Below are positions 1 through 9,293 of a stretch of 64,000 nt of DNA, piece by piece. The notes beneath the pieces are model-generated. The model ran no database searches and was not told where the DNA came from. It worked only from the letters and a program-made list of their open reading frames with translations. The stretch is from Dichetophora obliterata. Its lineage: Eukaryota; Arthropoda; Insecta; Diptera; Sciomyzidae. Each line of letters opens with the position of its first letter. The first letter of the stretch is position 1. The DNA is taken from positions 266,167,299-266,231,298 of the forward strand of contig OY986435.1 in the NCBI GenBank assembly GCA_963920525.1, given 5' to 3'. The position numbers and the translations under genes were made by a program.

Positions 1-1100
1 TATAGGAATATATAAAAATATAACTTAAAGCCCTTCAAAAAAGAAAATTATACATTCATTTCCAGTATTAACACAATACTATTAACCTTCCAACGCTTTT
101 AGTGTCAATTTGAGACTATTTTTTAAAAGAATATCTTTCTTATTTCTGCTCAAATCTACTTGGGATATTGGCTCAGTGTAAAAATATTTTGAAGCTGTAC
201 AAAAAATTTCCCTCAAACGACGTTCAGTGTCAAATTGACACTAAGCTAAGAATAGAACACAAATAAAAAATAAAAACTATACCTGTAAATTTTCTTTCTT
301 TCTGTATAAATCAAGTGCAAATTTTCACAGCACACGATGTGGTAATTTCGATTCCCATGTTTGTCCAATTCATCTTTTTACCCTATGCTCAAAATGTGCT
401 CAAACTTAGTGTAGTTAGTGAATAACAATCAAATTTATATTTTTAACATTTTATGGATTATTTTAGTTTTATGGTTATTATGTGGCAAACAAATCTGGAA
501 CATTCCTTTGTATTTTTTTATGAAATAAATATTTTAATTTAATATATAAACCGAAAAAATTGGGCTTTCAGTGGTATTTAACATAAATCTTTGGTTGTTA
601 TGCATAGTGTCAAATTGACACTAAACGTCCTTAACGTTGCAAAAAATCAAATGCGTTTGAAGCATTGGTTTCAGTTTTATGTCAGAAAGTCCATTAAGTT
701 TCTGCTATCTTTAGCAGTAAGGAATTTGTAAAGGTCCAGAAAGAACCCAGTGGATGTGCCGGTATCCTGTGCACGACCCTTCGTACCCATCTCCAGTAGA
801 ACCCTAAGAATTCCAGATTGATGGGCACTGAGCATCACTTACTCTCGTTATGTTCTAGTAGTTGTTCATTAGGTGAAAGTTGATTTCACTCTGCATAACA
901 TTGGAGAGCGTAAAGCATTGCGTAAATGATCGGTAGCAAGCATATATTTGGGCGCTTTAAGGGCCATTTTAGGTGTTAAATCCCCAGGTGTTAAATCCTC
1001 ATGACCCTTTTAATTAATTTTAAAATTATCCTTTACAAAATTCCCATTTTTGAAAATGTTCCTTTGTAATTTCAATTAAAAGGTTTATTTTCCCTTTCTT
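1..1100. other. AT-rich non-coding stretch with three palindromes
   Basis: I see no gene here. The 17-mer AGTGTCAAATTGACACT, a perfect palindrome around a central A, occurs identically at 226-242 and 606-622. A decayed version is at 101-117 (AGTGTCAATTTGAGACT). These could be ends of small repeats or protein-binding sites; nothing in the sequence decides which. Confidence 0.5.
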
Positions 1101-1462
1101 GTTTATTTTGTAAGGGTCAAAAAAATGTGTAGGGAGAATTTTGTAAGGGAAAATTGTGTGAAGAGGAAATTTTGGGAGGGACAAATTTCAAAAAAGGAAA
1201 GTTTTTTCAAAGAAATTTTGTCAAAGAAATCTAGAATACGGTCAATTGCGACTCCAACCCTTTTCTTAAAATATTATAATCCTTTCATATTTAAAGAGGG
1301 TTATTCCCTTCATTCTTCCATCCCTCCAGAGCTCTTATATAAGGGTCTTTTTAATCCTTTTCGAATTTTTTTAAAAAATAACTAATTTCCCCTGACGAAA
1401 CTCTCTCACGAAATAATCCATTTTTCAAATTCACTCCTTTAAACATCTCACTCTTTCGTACA

Positions 1463-1592
1463 GTTTCTTTTCCTACACTTTTAGAATCAATAAATAACTG
1501 TCCAAAACCTACAAGTGTTCATTTACCTCCTTCTATGAAAAAAAAATCAGGAACATCACCGTGTCTTCCGAGCTCTGCATGAGATAATGGCA
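1463..1592 (+). repeat. Dispersed repeat, copy 1 (related to 16494-16633)
   Basis: This stretch aligns by eye with 16494-16633 in the same orientation. Shared blocks include TTTTCCTACACTTT, AACTGTC, CTTCTATG followed by an A-run, and ATCAGGAACATCAC. It is an uncharacterised dispersed repeat. A MITE (1610-1746) lies just downstream of this copy only. The small open frame at 1125-1385 upstream has no recognisable product. Confidence 0.5.
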
Positions 1593-1609
1593 TTAAACAT
1601 AGTTTTATT

Positions 1610-1746
1610 GGCCCATTATCATAGTCAAAATAAAGTCGACTTTAAATTTAGTGCATGCTTTTTGACAACATATTATATTAAAAAACTGTCAAAAATGCTT
1701 ATACTAAATTTAGAGTCGACTTTTATTTTGACTATGATAATGGACC
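1610..1746. mobile_element. Hairpin MITE, 137 bp
   Basis: The arms 1610-1667 and 1687-1746 are near-perfect inverted complements starting GGCCCATTATC and ending GATAATGGACC. They are separated by a short AT-rich loop. ATT stands directly outside both ends, a candidate 3 bp target duplication. Almost the whole element is inverted repeat, so it is non-autonomous; the superfamily cannot be assigned from the termini. Confidence 0.75.
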
Positions 1747-1779
1747 ATTGTTTTTCGAAAATTCTCCTTTATAATTAAT

Positions 1780-2230
1780 AGTTTTGAGATGCGTTCGTAT
1801 CATTTGTCGAAAATCGTTGTTCATAGAGTTTGTCCTTGGTGTGTGTCCATTGGGTGCTAAATCGGGACTGTATGGTGGATGATCCATTAATTCGATGTTT
1901 TGAGTGCTCAAAAACGCCTTTGTTTCAGCTGATGTGTGGGAGCTCGCAGTGTCTTGATGAATAATGATTCCTTGGCGCTTGTTTGATTTTCCTTATTTCA
2001 CAAAACAGTTCTGGCAAACAAAAGGTTGTGTACCATTCCAAATTGACCGTTCACCGTGTCTCAAGTGGCACCGTGTCCACATGATCAGTTTTTTGGAAGA
2101 AACAGGCGACCATTTGCTTTGCAGTGCTTCCAGCTCGAACATCTTTTGTTGGATTTGGTTAATGTTGAAGCTATATTGCATTTCTCGAACGTTTCTTTGA
2201 ACTAATCGACACAAAAATTTTGTTGAGCGA
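1780..2230 (-). pseudogene. mariner transposase relic
   Basis: The minus strand encodes a mariner catalytic core around 1840-1975, with the readable blocks HQDTASSHTSAETKAFL and HPPYSPDLAPN. In intact mariners a third catalytic Asp follows (PND); here the codon reads Gly and the C-terminal segment is scrambled. A frame-shifted upstream part is open at 1993-2214. There is no complete open frame and I could not find terminal repeats, so this is a dead fragment of the IS630-Tc1-mariner superfamily (DD34D type). Confidence 0.75.
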
Positions 2231-2662
2231 TTTTATTCATGTATGGGTCAATTTATACAATATTTACCCCCCAAACAGGGATTTGCTAAGAATAATTTTT
2301 TTTACTTCTAATGCAATAAAGTTAGACACGTATTTTTTTTATTTCAATATTATATGCGAGATTTCCGAGTTATGCATGTTCAAAGTTTCAATGTAAAAAA
2401 TAAAGCTTTTTTCGATTTTTTTTTATAAACTATATTATAGAAAAAAAATTACATCCTAATGAATAAGTTCACGATCGTTGATACTTTGCACGCAAATAAA
2501 AATTTTATTTATTCATACAAAGTATTTGCAAGTATCACCAATTTGCATAAACAAATTGATTTTTCTTCAAAAGGACATTCTCAAATTTGTTCATTCCTCC
2601 TACTGTAATTATAAAATATAATGCCCATAGAAATTTTCAGAATGGTAACTTGAATATATTAT

Positions 2663-2745
2663 GAGATATGATAAAAAATGTTCAATCGAGTCAGCAGTTT
2701 TTTAAAGTTTTTTAAAGTGCGATTGAACATTTTTTATCATATCTC
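2663..2745. repeat. 26 bp perfect inverted repeat
   Basis: Positions 2663-2688 and 2720-2745 are perfect inverted complements of 26 bp (beginning GAGATATGATAAAAAATG) with a 31 bp spacer. It could form a strong hairpin and may be the ends of a very small MITE. No target duplication is evident. Confidence 0.7.
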
Positions 2746-2881
2746 AAAAACCGAGATCGTCGATACATAATTGTTAAGATAATTCACTCCGAAAATTGTA
2801 AAAAATACTCGCACGAAAATGTTGACGTGGTAATTTAAATTTGTTGCTGAAATCCGATTTTAAAAGTATTGAAAACCACAT

Positions 2882-3911
2882 CCCAGTGGGCATTTTAGCG
2901 AGTGCTCCGCAAAAGAAGGCATGCTAGCACTGCTATTATTGGCGTAAATACACCTTCCATGATCACTGCATTGATGAGTACTTCTGTAAAGTCTACCTTT
3001 TGAATATAAATTTTCAAAATAAATTTACAAAAAAAAAAAAACCAAAAAAATTTTAAATACATAGAACAGTTTGTAAAAAATTTAGATTTAAAAAAAACAA
3101 CAAAAAATTTTTTTTGTCCGAGTTGGGTCTCGAATTCGGGCTCCCGAAGCTAACACATTACATATTATATTATATGAAAATATTTATATGGAAAAACTCC
3201 AAGTCTTTTTTTATAGTTTTGTATGAAGAAAATTTATAAATAAATTAAAAAAAAAAATTTTAAATACATAGAAGAGTTTGTAAAAAAATGTACAATTAAA
3301 AAAACCAACAAAAAATTTTTTTTCTGAGTTGGGTCTGGAACCCCGGCTCCCGAAAGCTTACTTTCATTTGTATTGATGCAAAATAAGCTTTTGATTCTTA
3401 TCAACCACAATAGCGGTAAGATGTTAGACCGCCACATAAGAGGACCATGGTTCAAATCTGAAATTTATATTGCTTTATATTGCTTTTCCTTCTAACGTAA
3501 CTTCTCGAAAGAGCGCTTCTGGCAGGTCTCTTTTTAGCAAGGAGAGCGGAAGGCCTGGGCTCTCATCACGTATGACGAGAAGCGTTTGATGATATCGTTT
3601 TAACGATAATTTAACTTTACGTAACCTTAAATTTAATGTATCGTCTAAACGATATCGTTTTGCTAGCTTCATGTATGGCAAACAACTGCCAAATGACATC
3701 GTCGAAACGATTGCTTGGCGCCATAGTAGTTGAATATGGGATAGCATCGTTCAAACGATAGTTGTTTTAAAAGTTACGTGATTAGAGCCCTGAAAAATTT
3801 TCCCATTTCATACAAGCAATAAAACGGCGTTTGCACGGAGTATGGAAGGCCTTTTCAAACCTAACGCAGGGCTGCCAGAAGGCCTTTGGACTCCTGTAAT
3901 TGCCCACTGGG
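2882..3911. mobile_element. Possible 1.0 kb element with CCCAGTGGGCA termini
   Basis: CCCAGTGGGCA at 2882-2892 is matched by its inverse at 3901-3911, and weaker similarity continues inward (GGAGT). No convincing target duplication flanks it, so the pairing may be fortuitous. Inside, about 100 bp is duplicated directly: 3048-3155 and 3258-3355 share a TACATAGAA block, poly-A/T runs and GAGTTGGGTCT followed by GGCTCCCGAA. On the minus strand that block resembles a tRNA T-arm. Confidence 0.4.
3594..3759. promoter_or_regulatory. Cluster of four palindromic 14-mers
   Basis: Four related near-palindromes occur at 46-58 bp spacing: ATCGTTTTAACGAT (3594-3607), ATCGTCTAAACGAT (3640-3653), ATCGTCGAAACGAT (3698-3711) and ATCGTTCAAACGAT (3746-3759). 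The outer bases are fixed and only the centre varies. The regularity suggests protein-binding sites or decayed tandem repeat units; no promoter or gene lies next to them, so the function is unknown. Confidence 0.5.
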
Positions 3912-3925
3912 CTGTTCCACTCTCA

Positions 3926-5225
3926 CTTCTAAACTACTTATCATAATATGGCAAATAAGGTATCGTAGGAAGCGTTTTGATCGTTTGCTAGTTATAGGTT
4001 ATGTGACGTCACATTAAAATTAATAAAGCGTCCTCTAGAGGACGTAAAGTCATGAACAAAACATTTTTTTAGTGACATAAGCAAATGAGGTATCGTTAAA
4101 AGCGTTTTGATCGTCTGGTGAAGAAAAGTTATGTAACGTCACATAAAGTTGAATATGGCGCTGTTGAATGAATTCTAGAGGACAGAAAGTCAAATAAACT
4201 CCTAACTTCTAAACTACTTATCATAATTGAACAAATGAGGTTGAACAAATGAGGTATTGTTGGAAGCGTTTGGACCGCCCGCCAGTTATAGGCAATGCGA
4301 CGTCACATACAATTGAATATGGCGCCCTCTAGAGGACATAAAGTAAAATAAACTCCTAACTTCTAAACTACTTATCATAATTTTACAAATGAGGTATCGT
4401 TGGAAGCGTTTTGCTCGTCCGCTGGTTATAGGCTAGGTGACGTCATATAATTTATAAATAAGTTTAATTAATGTCAAATTAATTAAATAATCTAATAAAT
4501 GGTCGATTTTTCGGTCAAAGTCATGTGTAATTGAACATTTGGTTGTGAAAAAACCCCCTTTCAGTTAGAACACTAGCTTCTGGCGAAGCAAAAACTCGTT
4601 TCATTTCTATGGTGCATTTCGACAAACTATCGAAAACCAATGGATATTGAAATAAATGAAGAAGCAACTAGAACAGATGGCAACCCTTGATGGAGTTGAT
4701 GGCGGTGATCTATAAATAGCCTACTGCTTTGAAATGTCATATGATTAGCAGCCATACAATTCATAAGAATGAATTCCAAAATCTGCACATTCATATGCTA
4801 GTTTAAAAACAGTGAGTTGATCACAGATTAATCACTCAAAGACTACTGAAGAGGAAAATGTAGCGATTTCCGAAACTGACTGTCTAGTCACCTAAGTGAT
4901 TGACTCTATACAGAGTTGTTGTTGTTGTTGTTGCCTTCTTGAAAACTTACTTGATCTAAAGCTCACAATCTTAATTCGACGTCATATTAAGTTTAATATG
5001 GCGCCCCCTAGAGGACAGAAAGTAAACTAAAACCTAGCTTCTAAACTACTTATTATAATTTTACAAATCAGGTATCGTTGGAAGCGTTTTGCTCTTCTGC
5101 TTGGTTATAACCAGCTCATATTTTTATAGGTTATGTGACGTCACATTAAATTTAATATGGCCCCCTCTAAAGGACAGAAAGTAAACTAAACCTCTACCTT
5201 CTGAGCTACTTATCATAATTTGAAA
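3926..5225. repeat. Satellite-like tandem repeat, about 140-160 bp unit, 5-6 copies
   Basis: Units begin with CTTCTAAACTACTTA at 3926, 4206, 4360 and 5037. A more diverged unit starts near 4080 and a partial one at 5197. Each carries a GGTATCGTTGGAAGCGTTTT block, a TGACGTCA palindrome (GTGACGTCAC at 4003-4012) and a second palindrome (GTCCTCTAGAGGAC at 4030-4043), then GACAGAAAGT. Copies differ by substitutions and small indels. The array is broken by a 529 bp insertion at 4449-4977. Confidence 0.8.
4449..4977. mobile_element. 529 bp insertion inside the satellite
   Basis: The satellite unit is interrupted after GACGTCATAT (4439-4448) and the same 10 bp reappears at 4978-4987, as for a target-site duplication. 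The inserted DNA has no recognisable coding capacity. It contains a short (TTG)n run at 4917-4934. No terminal inverted repeat was seen, so a retroposed or non-canonical insertion is possible. Confidence 0.55.
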
Positions 5226-5512
5226 AAAATATATCCCCAAAATAATTGAAATAAAAAATAAGTTAAAAAAACTAAAACCCGACTACTAAAAATCAAACTC
5301 TAAAAAGTATGAAACAAGAAAATATACTCACCTGAAATTTTTATGTATAAGCTATTCAACATTTTTTGTTTATTAACAAAAACATTTTACACATAATATA
5401 TTTTATTCAACGAAGATATATATGGTCATATGCCGCTCTATAGATGTATAGTGATATGTCATTCTCTTGATGCACTTTGCCCTAAAGCTTATGATCGCTT
5501 ACTACTGTTAGA

Positions 5513-5770
5513 ATTAGGGTATTCACAAGGTTTGCTACCATGTCATATTGTCATATTGTCCTAAAATTTTACAACTAAAGTTTACAAGATAGATAAATGC
5601 AAATAACAAACAGCTGTTTGCTTACGACACTTCAATAAATATAGCTTTCAGAGTTGTAATATATTAGTACTTTTTTATATGGAAGGCTACAATAAAATGT
5701 TTAAACTAGTGTAAAATCTTAGGACAATATGACACTATGACATGATAGCACACCTTGTGAATACCCTAAT
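5513..5770. mobile_element. MITE with AGGGTATTCAC termini
   Basis: Arms of about 60 bp (5513-5572 and 5711-5770) are inverted complements starting ATTAGGGTATTCACAAGG. The centre is AT-rich. AATT flanks both ends as part of the symmetric sequence, so the exact target duplication is ambiguous. Three other elements in this window (32972-33792, 52175-52431, 57280-57621) share the GG-ATTCAC type of terminus. Confidence 0.75.
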
Positions 5771-6000
5771 TGTATTGTTTTGTTAGGATATGTGGCATAC
5801 GACCTCGGATATCTTATGAATATCACTATGAATGTGTATTAAATACAATAAAATGTATTATGTGTAAGTTGTTTACATAATAAACAAAAAATATTGATTA
5901 GTTTATAAATAAAAATATGAGATGATAATATTTTTTTGTTTCACACTTTTTAGAGCTTGATTTTTAGTAGTTGGATGTTATTTTTTTGTACTTATTTTTT

Positions 6001-6356
6001 TGACGGTAGTCTAGTGGTAGGGCGCTGGACTTTCACTTAGAGTGGCGGGTTCAAATCCTTCTAATCCTTCTTTCCTTATTTCTAATCAAACAAACTTTAA
6101 AACAGATCAATTAACGACGAAAAAGGTGTGATTCTTAGTGGTTAAAAAAGTTTGTCGAGACTTCATTTGACTGAGGTAACGATAAAACGGCTTCCGATTC
6201 AAAATCACATGTTTCTATAGCTTTCTGCCACACTAAGAAAACAGAAAAAGTTTCTGTTGAATACACCCTTATTTACTTTTGTGTTATCACAATAGACCAA
6301 TAATAATAATATATCTGGTCTAAGTGTGCCGGTAAAGCCACCTTAACCCAACCTAA
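6001..6356 (+). mobile_element. Candidate SINE: tRNA-like head with LINE-like tail
   Basis: The head has RNA polymerase III box A (GTAGTCTAGTGGTAGGGCGC, 6006-6025) and box B (GGGTTCAAATCC, 6047-6058). Between them is CTTTCAC, the anticodon loop of tRNA-Glu, but the stems do not pair well enough for a real tRNA. The tail (6312-6356) contains ATATCTGGTCTA and CCACCTTAACCCAACCTAAC. This matches the 3' end of the LINE at 9294-12102, as expected for a SINE mobilised by that LINE. Head and tail belonging together is inference; no clear target duplication was found. Confidence 0.5.
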
Positions 6357-6404
6357 CAAAATAAAAAGTTTAATTAATTGTAATTTTAAAACAATTAGAA
6401 ACCT

Positions 6405-6720
6405 TGATAATACTCTCAATATTTCAGTTGGATCCGTTCACAACGATTTAAAAGATCATTTGGGTTGCAAAAGCACTAAATGTTTTCTTACTTTGTACTC
6501 GATCTTTGCGATGTTATCGCAATAAGAGCGCGAAAAAATCGACTTATATCGTTCCGCAAACACCGTATTTGGCTGATTTAGCTCCGTGAAAATTTTGGCT
6601 ATTCAGTAAACTCAAAAGGCTACTGCGGAGATACCGTTTTGAATCGATCGAGGAGATAAGAACATTATTTCATAAAATTTGACACAGATATCAAAGATAG
6701 TGATTTCAACTAAAAAAAAA
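6405..6720 (+). pseudogene. Internally deleted mariner relic
   Basis: The plus strand reads a mariner helix-turn-helix segment (SVGSVHNDLKDHLGCK) near 6422-6475. About 100 bp later it reads a C-terminal catalytic segment resembling TPYLADLAP, then a stop, then WLFSKLKRLLRRYRF. The middle of the transposase, including the first two catalytic Asp residues, is missing. It is dead. Confidence 0.65.
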
Positions 6721-6729
6721 AAATATTAA

Positions 6730-8090
6730 GCCGTGTCTAAATACAAAACGTGCAGTTTAAGATGGCCAGTACCACTTACATTTGAACACAGTAGTATATT
6801 AAAGCTAATTTTTAAACACAGTAGTATATTAAAGAAAAAAGAAACAACAACCAACACAGAGACTTCCTCCTCGTTTTCTTAAATGAAATACTAACTTTTT
6901 ATCTCTTTAGTAAGTTGTGATCAGCGAAGTTATAAAAACCAGAAAATCATGATAAAACAACTATCAACTTTTTTAATAGCTTAAGAGTATGCAAATTTTT
7001 GAAAGGAACAAGATCGTTAATTAATTTGTTTTCTAAACACAGTAAAGCATGGCTTAGAGAAGATAATGTTTGATTAAATAAAAAAGAATCGTTAATTAAG
7101 ATTCACCAAATATATTTGAATCTTATTTGATATAAAATAAAAAAAAAAAATTCAAGGTTTTCAATGAATAAATCTAACAGTATTTAGGTTCCTTGATTTT
7201 GTAAAAATCGTATTGTGTTTGTTAATGAGTTAAGTTTTTGTAATTGAAAGAGGAAGTTAAAAGGATAATTGCCAAGCAAAACATGAAAGGATCTTCATCT
7301 CGAGTCGAAGAAGAAACTGTGTAAAGGTATATAGAAACGTTAGTTGATTCGAGGGATTGATGCTTTTGTGGAAGTGATCTTTTTTTATCTGAGGCTTATG
7401 CATTTAGCAGTAAATGTGTTTGAAAATTGTTACCAATTCAAACCGAAACGGTACGTTGTATTTACGTGTAGATGTTTTATAAGGATACCTCTCGCTAGGT
7501 AAAAAAAGTAGCAAGGTACAAAAGTCACAGTGTAAGATGCAAAAAGTCATAAAGTACAAAATGCCGCAAAGTAAACAAAATTCGCTATAAAACATGCCAC
7601 ATGTCATTTTAACCAAAACTCAAGTATCCACTAACTTAACGCTTGAGAGTGACAAAGTAATTATTTGTCATATACGAAAGGTGTTATACTGCAAACATTT
7701 GTTAAAAGACAACTTCGCAGATGAAAAACAGAGCAGGCATGCCGATGGAAGGAATGTGGCAGGTTATAATTTTAATGCTAACTTAAGAAGTCTATTTTGT
7801 AAATTTTAAAAACTTCCTCTTTACCTTTTATTATTATTATTATTTATTAACAAAAAGCATCAGAACAGTAAGAACTAAGTTATTTTATAGCACAGCATAA
7901 ATACATTCAATATAAGTATAATAACAGCTGTATATCATAATAAAGTATCATGTTTGCTAATGCAAAATTGCGATTAACTTCAATATTTTCATGATTGTTG
8001 TAATTCGACGACACTTTGTGATTTCGTCAAAACACTTTTGGTAGCAAAAATGTTGTTATGTATATTATTTCAACAAAATCACAACAGTGC
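6730..8090. other. AT-rich non-coding stretch
   Basis: I see no recognisable gene or element. There is a local direct duplication of ACACAGTAGTATATTAAAG around 6786-6836, and a run of AAAGTACAAAA-like words at 7500-7580. Open frames here are short and resemble no family known to me. Confidence 0.4.
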
Positions 8091-8093
8091 GAA

Positions 8094-8170
8094 TGGTTCA
8101 GCTGGCTAGGGCTTTAATTTTTATTCTTGTATTTTGGAATCCTAGTGGTGGATTCAAATCCCATCAGAGA
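8094..8170 (+). repeat. tRNA-like sequence (SINE head or tRNA pseudogene)
   Basis: Box A-like TGGTTCAGCTGGCTAGG (8094-8110) and box B-like GGATTCAAATCC (8150-8161) are spaced as in a tRNA and followed by a T-run at 8173. The anticodon region is AT-rich and does not pair, so it is not a functional tRNA. Confidence 0.5.
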
Positions 8171-8349
8171 CATAATTTTTTTTTAATGGCTTTTAGTTTT
8201 GTTTTGGTTTTTTTTTTAGTTTTTTCTGTTTTTTTAGTGATTTCGTTCTGTTTTTTGCATTAATTGCTTGTAATAACAAAGCGAACGTGTTAATTTTCTT
8301 ACTCTGTACGTTTATTCTTAATGAAGCAAATTAAGCGACGATTAGTTAA

Positions 8350-8425
8350 CGGCTGCAATGGTGGAATGGATAAGCATATGCACTTGCACTCACGCGGCCG
8401 AGGTTCAAGTCTCCGGATAATGGCT
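8350..8425 (+). repeat. tRNA-like sequence (SINE head or tRNA pseudogene)
   Basis: Box A-like ATGGTGGAATGGATAAGC (8358-8375) and box B-like GAGGTTCAAGTCTCC (8400-8414) are at tRNA spacing. The acceptor stem cannot be formed. Only about 190 bp separate it from the preceding tRNA-like block. Confidence 0.45.
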
Positions 8426-8521
8426 ATTTTCCAATTGCCGACAACATTACTTGGAAATTCAACAGACATGCTAGACCCCATACCAGCTTATACCTTTTTT
8501 TTCTATAGGCACGTCCTAGGA

Positions 8522-8705
8522 CGGCATGTCTGTCAAACGAACTGCCATAGCAGCAATGCATCTCATGGTATGAATGCAGCATTAATGCCGTGAGATGCAT
8601 GCAGTATTGCTGCTTCGGCAGTTCATTTGGCAGACATGCATCACTTCTGCATCCATACCATATGATGCATGCTGCTTTGCTGCTACGGCACTTCATTTGG
8701 CAGAA
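8522..8705. repeat. Imperfect palindrome plus a direct copy of one arm
   Basis: One arm (8522-8570) contains CATGTCTGTCAAACGAACTG and AGCAGCAATGCATCTCATGG. Its inverse (about 8589-8641) has GAGATGCATGCAGTATTGCTGC and then GGCAGTTCATTTGGCAGACA. A third, direct copy of the second arm follows at about 8660-8704. The block is GC-richer than its surroundings. It opens artefactual reading frames on both strands; I consider none real. Confidence 0.6.
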
Positions 8706-9293
8706 AAAAGATATAAGCGGGCATGGGTATGAAAGCAAGCATGTCTCCTGTCCTTCCGAGGCATGTAGCCGGCAGTCATACAGCAGGGCTCCTTTTCCAA
8801 CTGGGTTCCTTCGACGTTTTCTCGAAACCACTTGTTATCACCTGATCATCTGATCGCCTTCATTTTAAATGGATTTTGTTGAAAAACATGTAATTTTTGT
8901 GGTTACAAATAAAAAAAGCAAAGAAAATTTTAAATGGATAGTACTCTAGTAGTTATATATTTAGTGTAAAAGGTGGAAGCGATCGAAAGCATTGTCCAAA
9001 GATATAAGCAAACAAAAAAGGACGCGCTACGATACAAAAAATAGAAGTGGTTTTTGTCTGTATCAATATAAACGAAAAAATCTGCGAAGTGTGCACGAGT
9101 CTTTTCATTAAACTTATTTTTATATGCTGAGATCAGCTCTCAGTACTCTCACAATAAACAGTGATGTGCGATGAAATAGAGTCAGTGCTATAAAAATTAT
9201 TGAAATCAAAAAATCTTAAGAAACTTAGCATTTTTAATATTTTCTTTTAATAGGTAAAAAAGAATAACTAATTTAAATCATATTAAGTGTGAA

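Noticed and set aside
2882..3911. Confident hAT assignment for the CCCAGTGGGCA-ended segment
   Set aside because: The 11 bp ends match, but no 8 bp duplication flanks them and no transposase is seen; kept only as a low-confidence element.
8424..8831. 135-codon minus-strand open frame
   Set aside because: It lies over the imperfect palindrome and its repeated arms; the protein is only the translation of the repeat.
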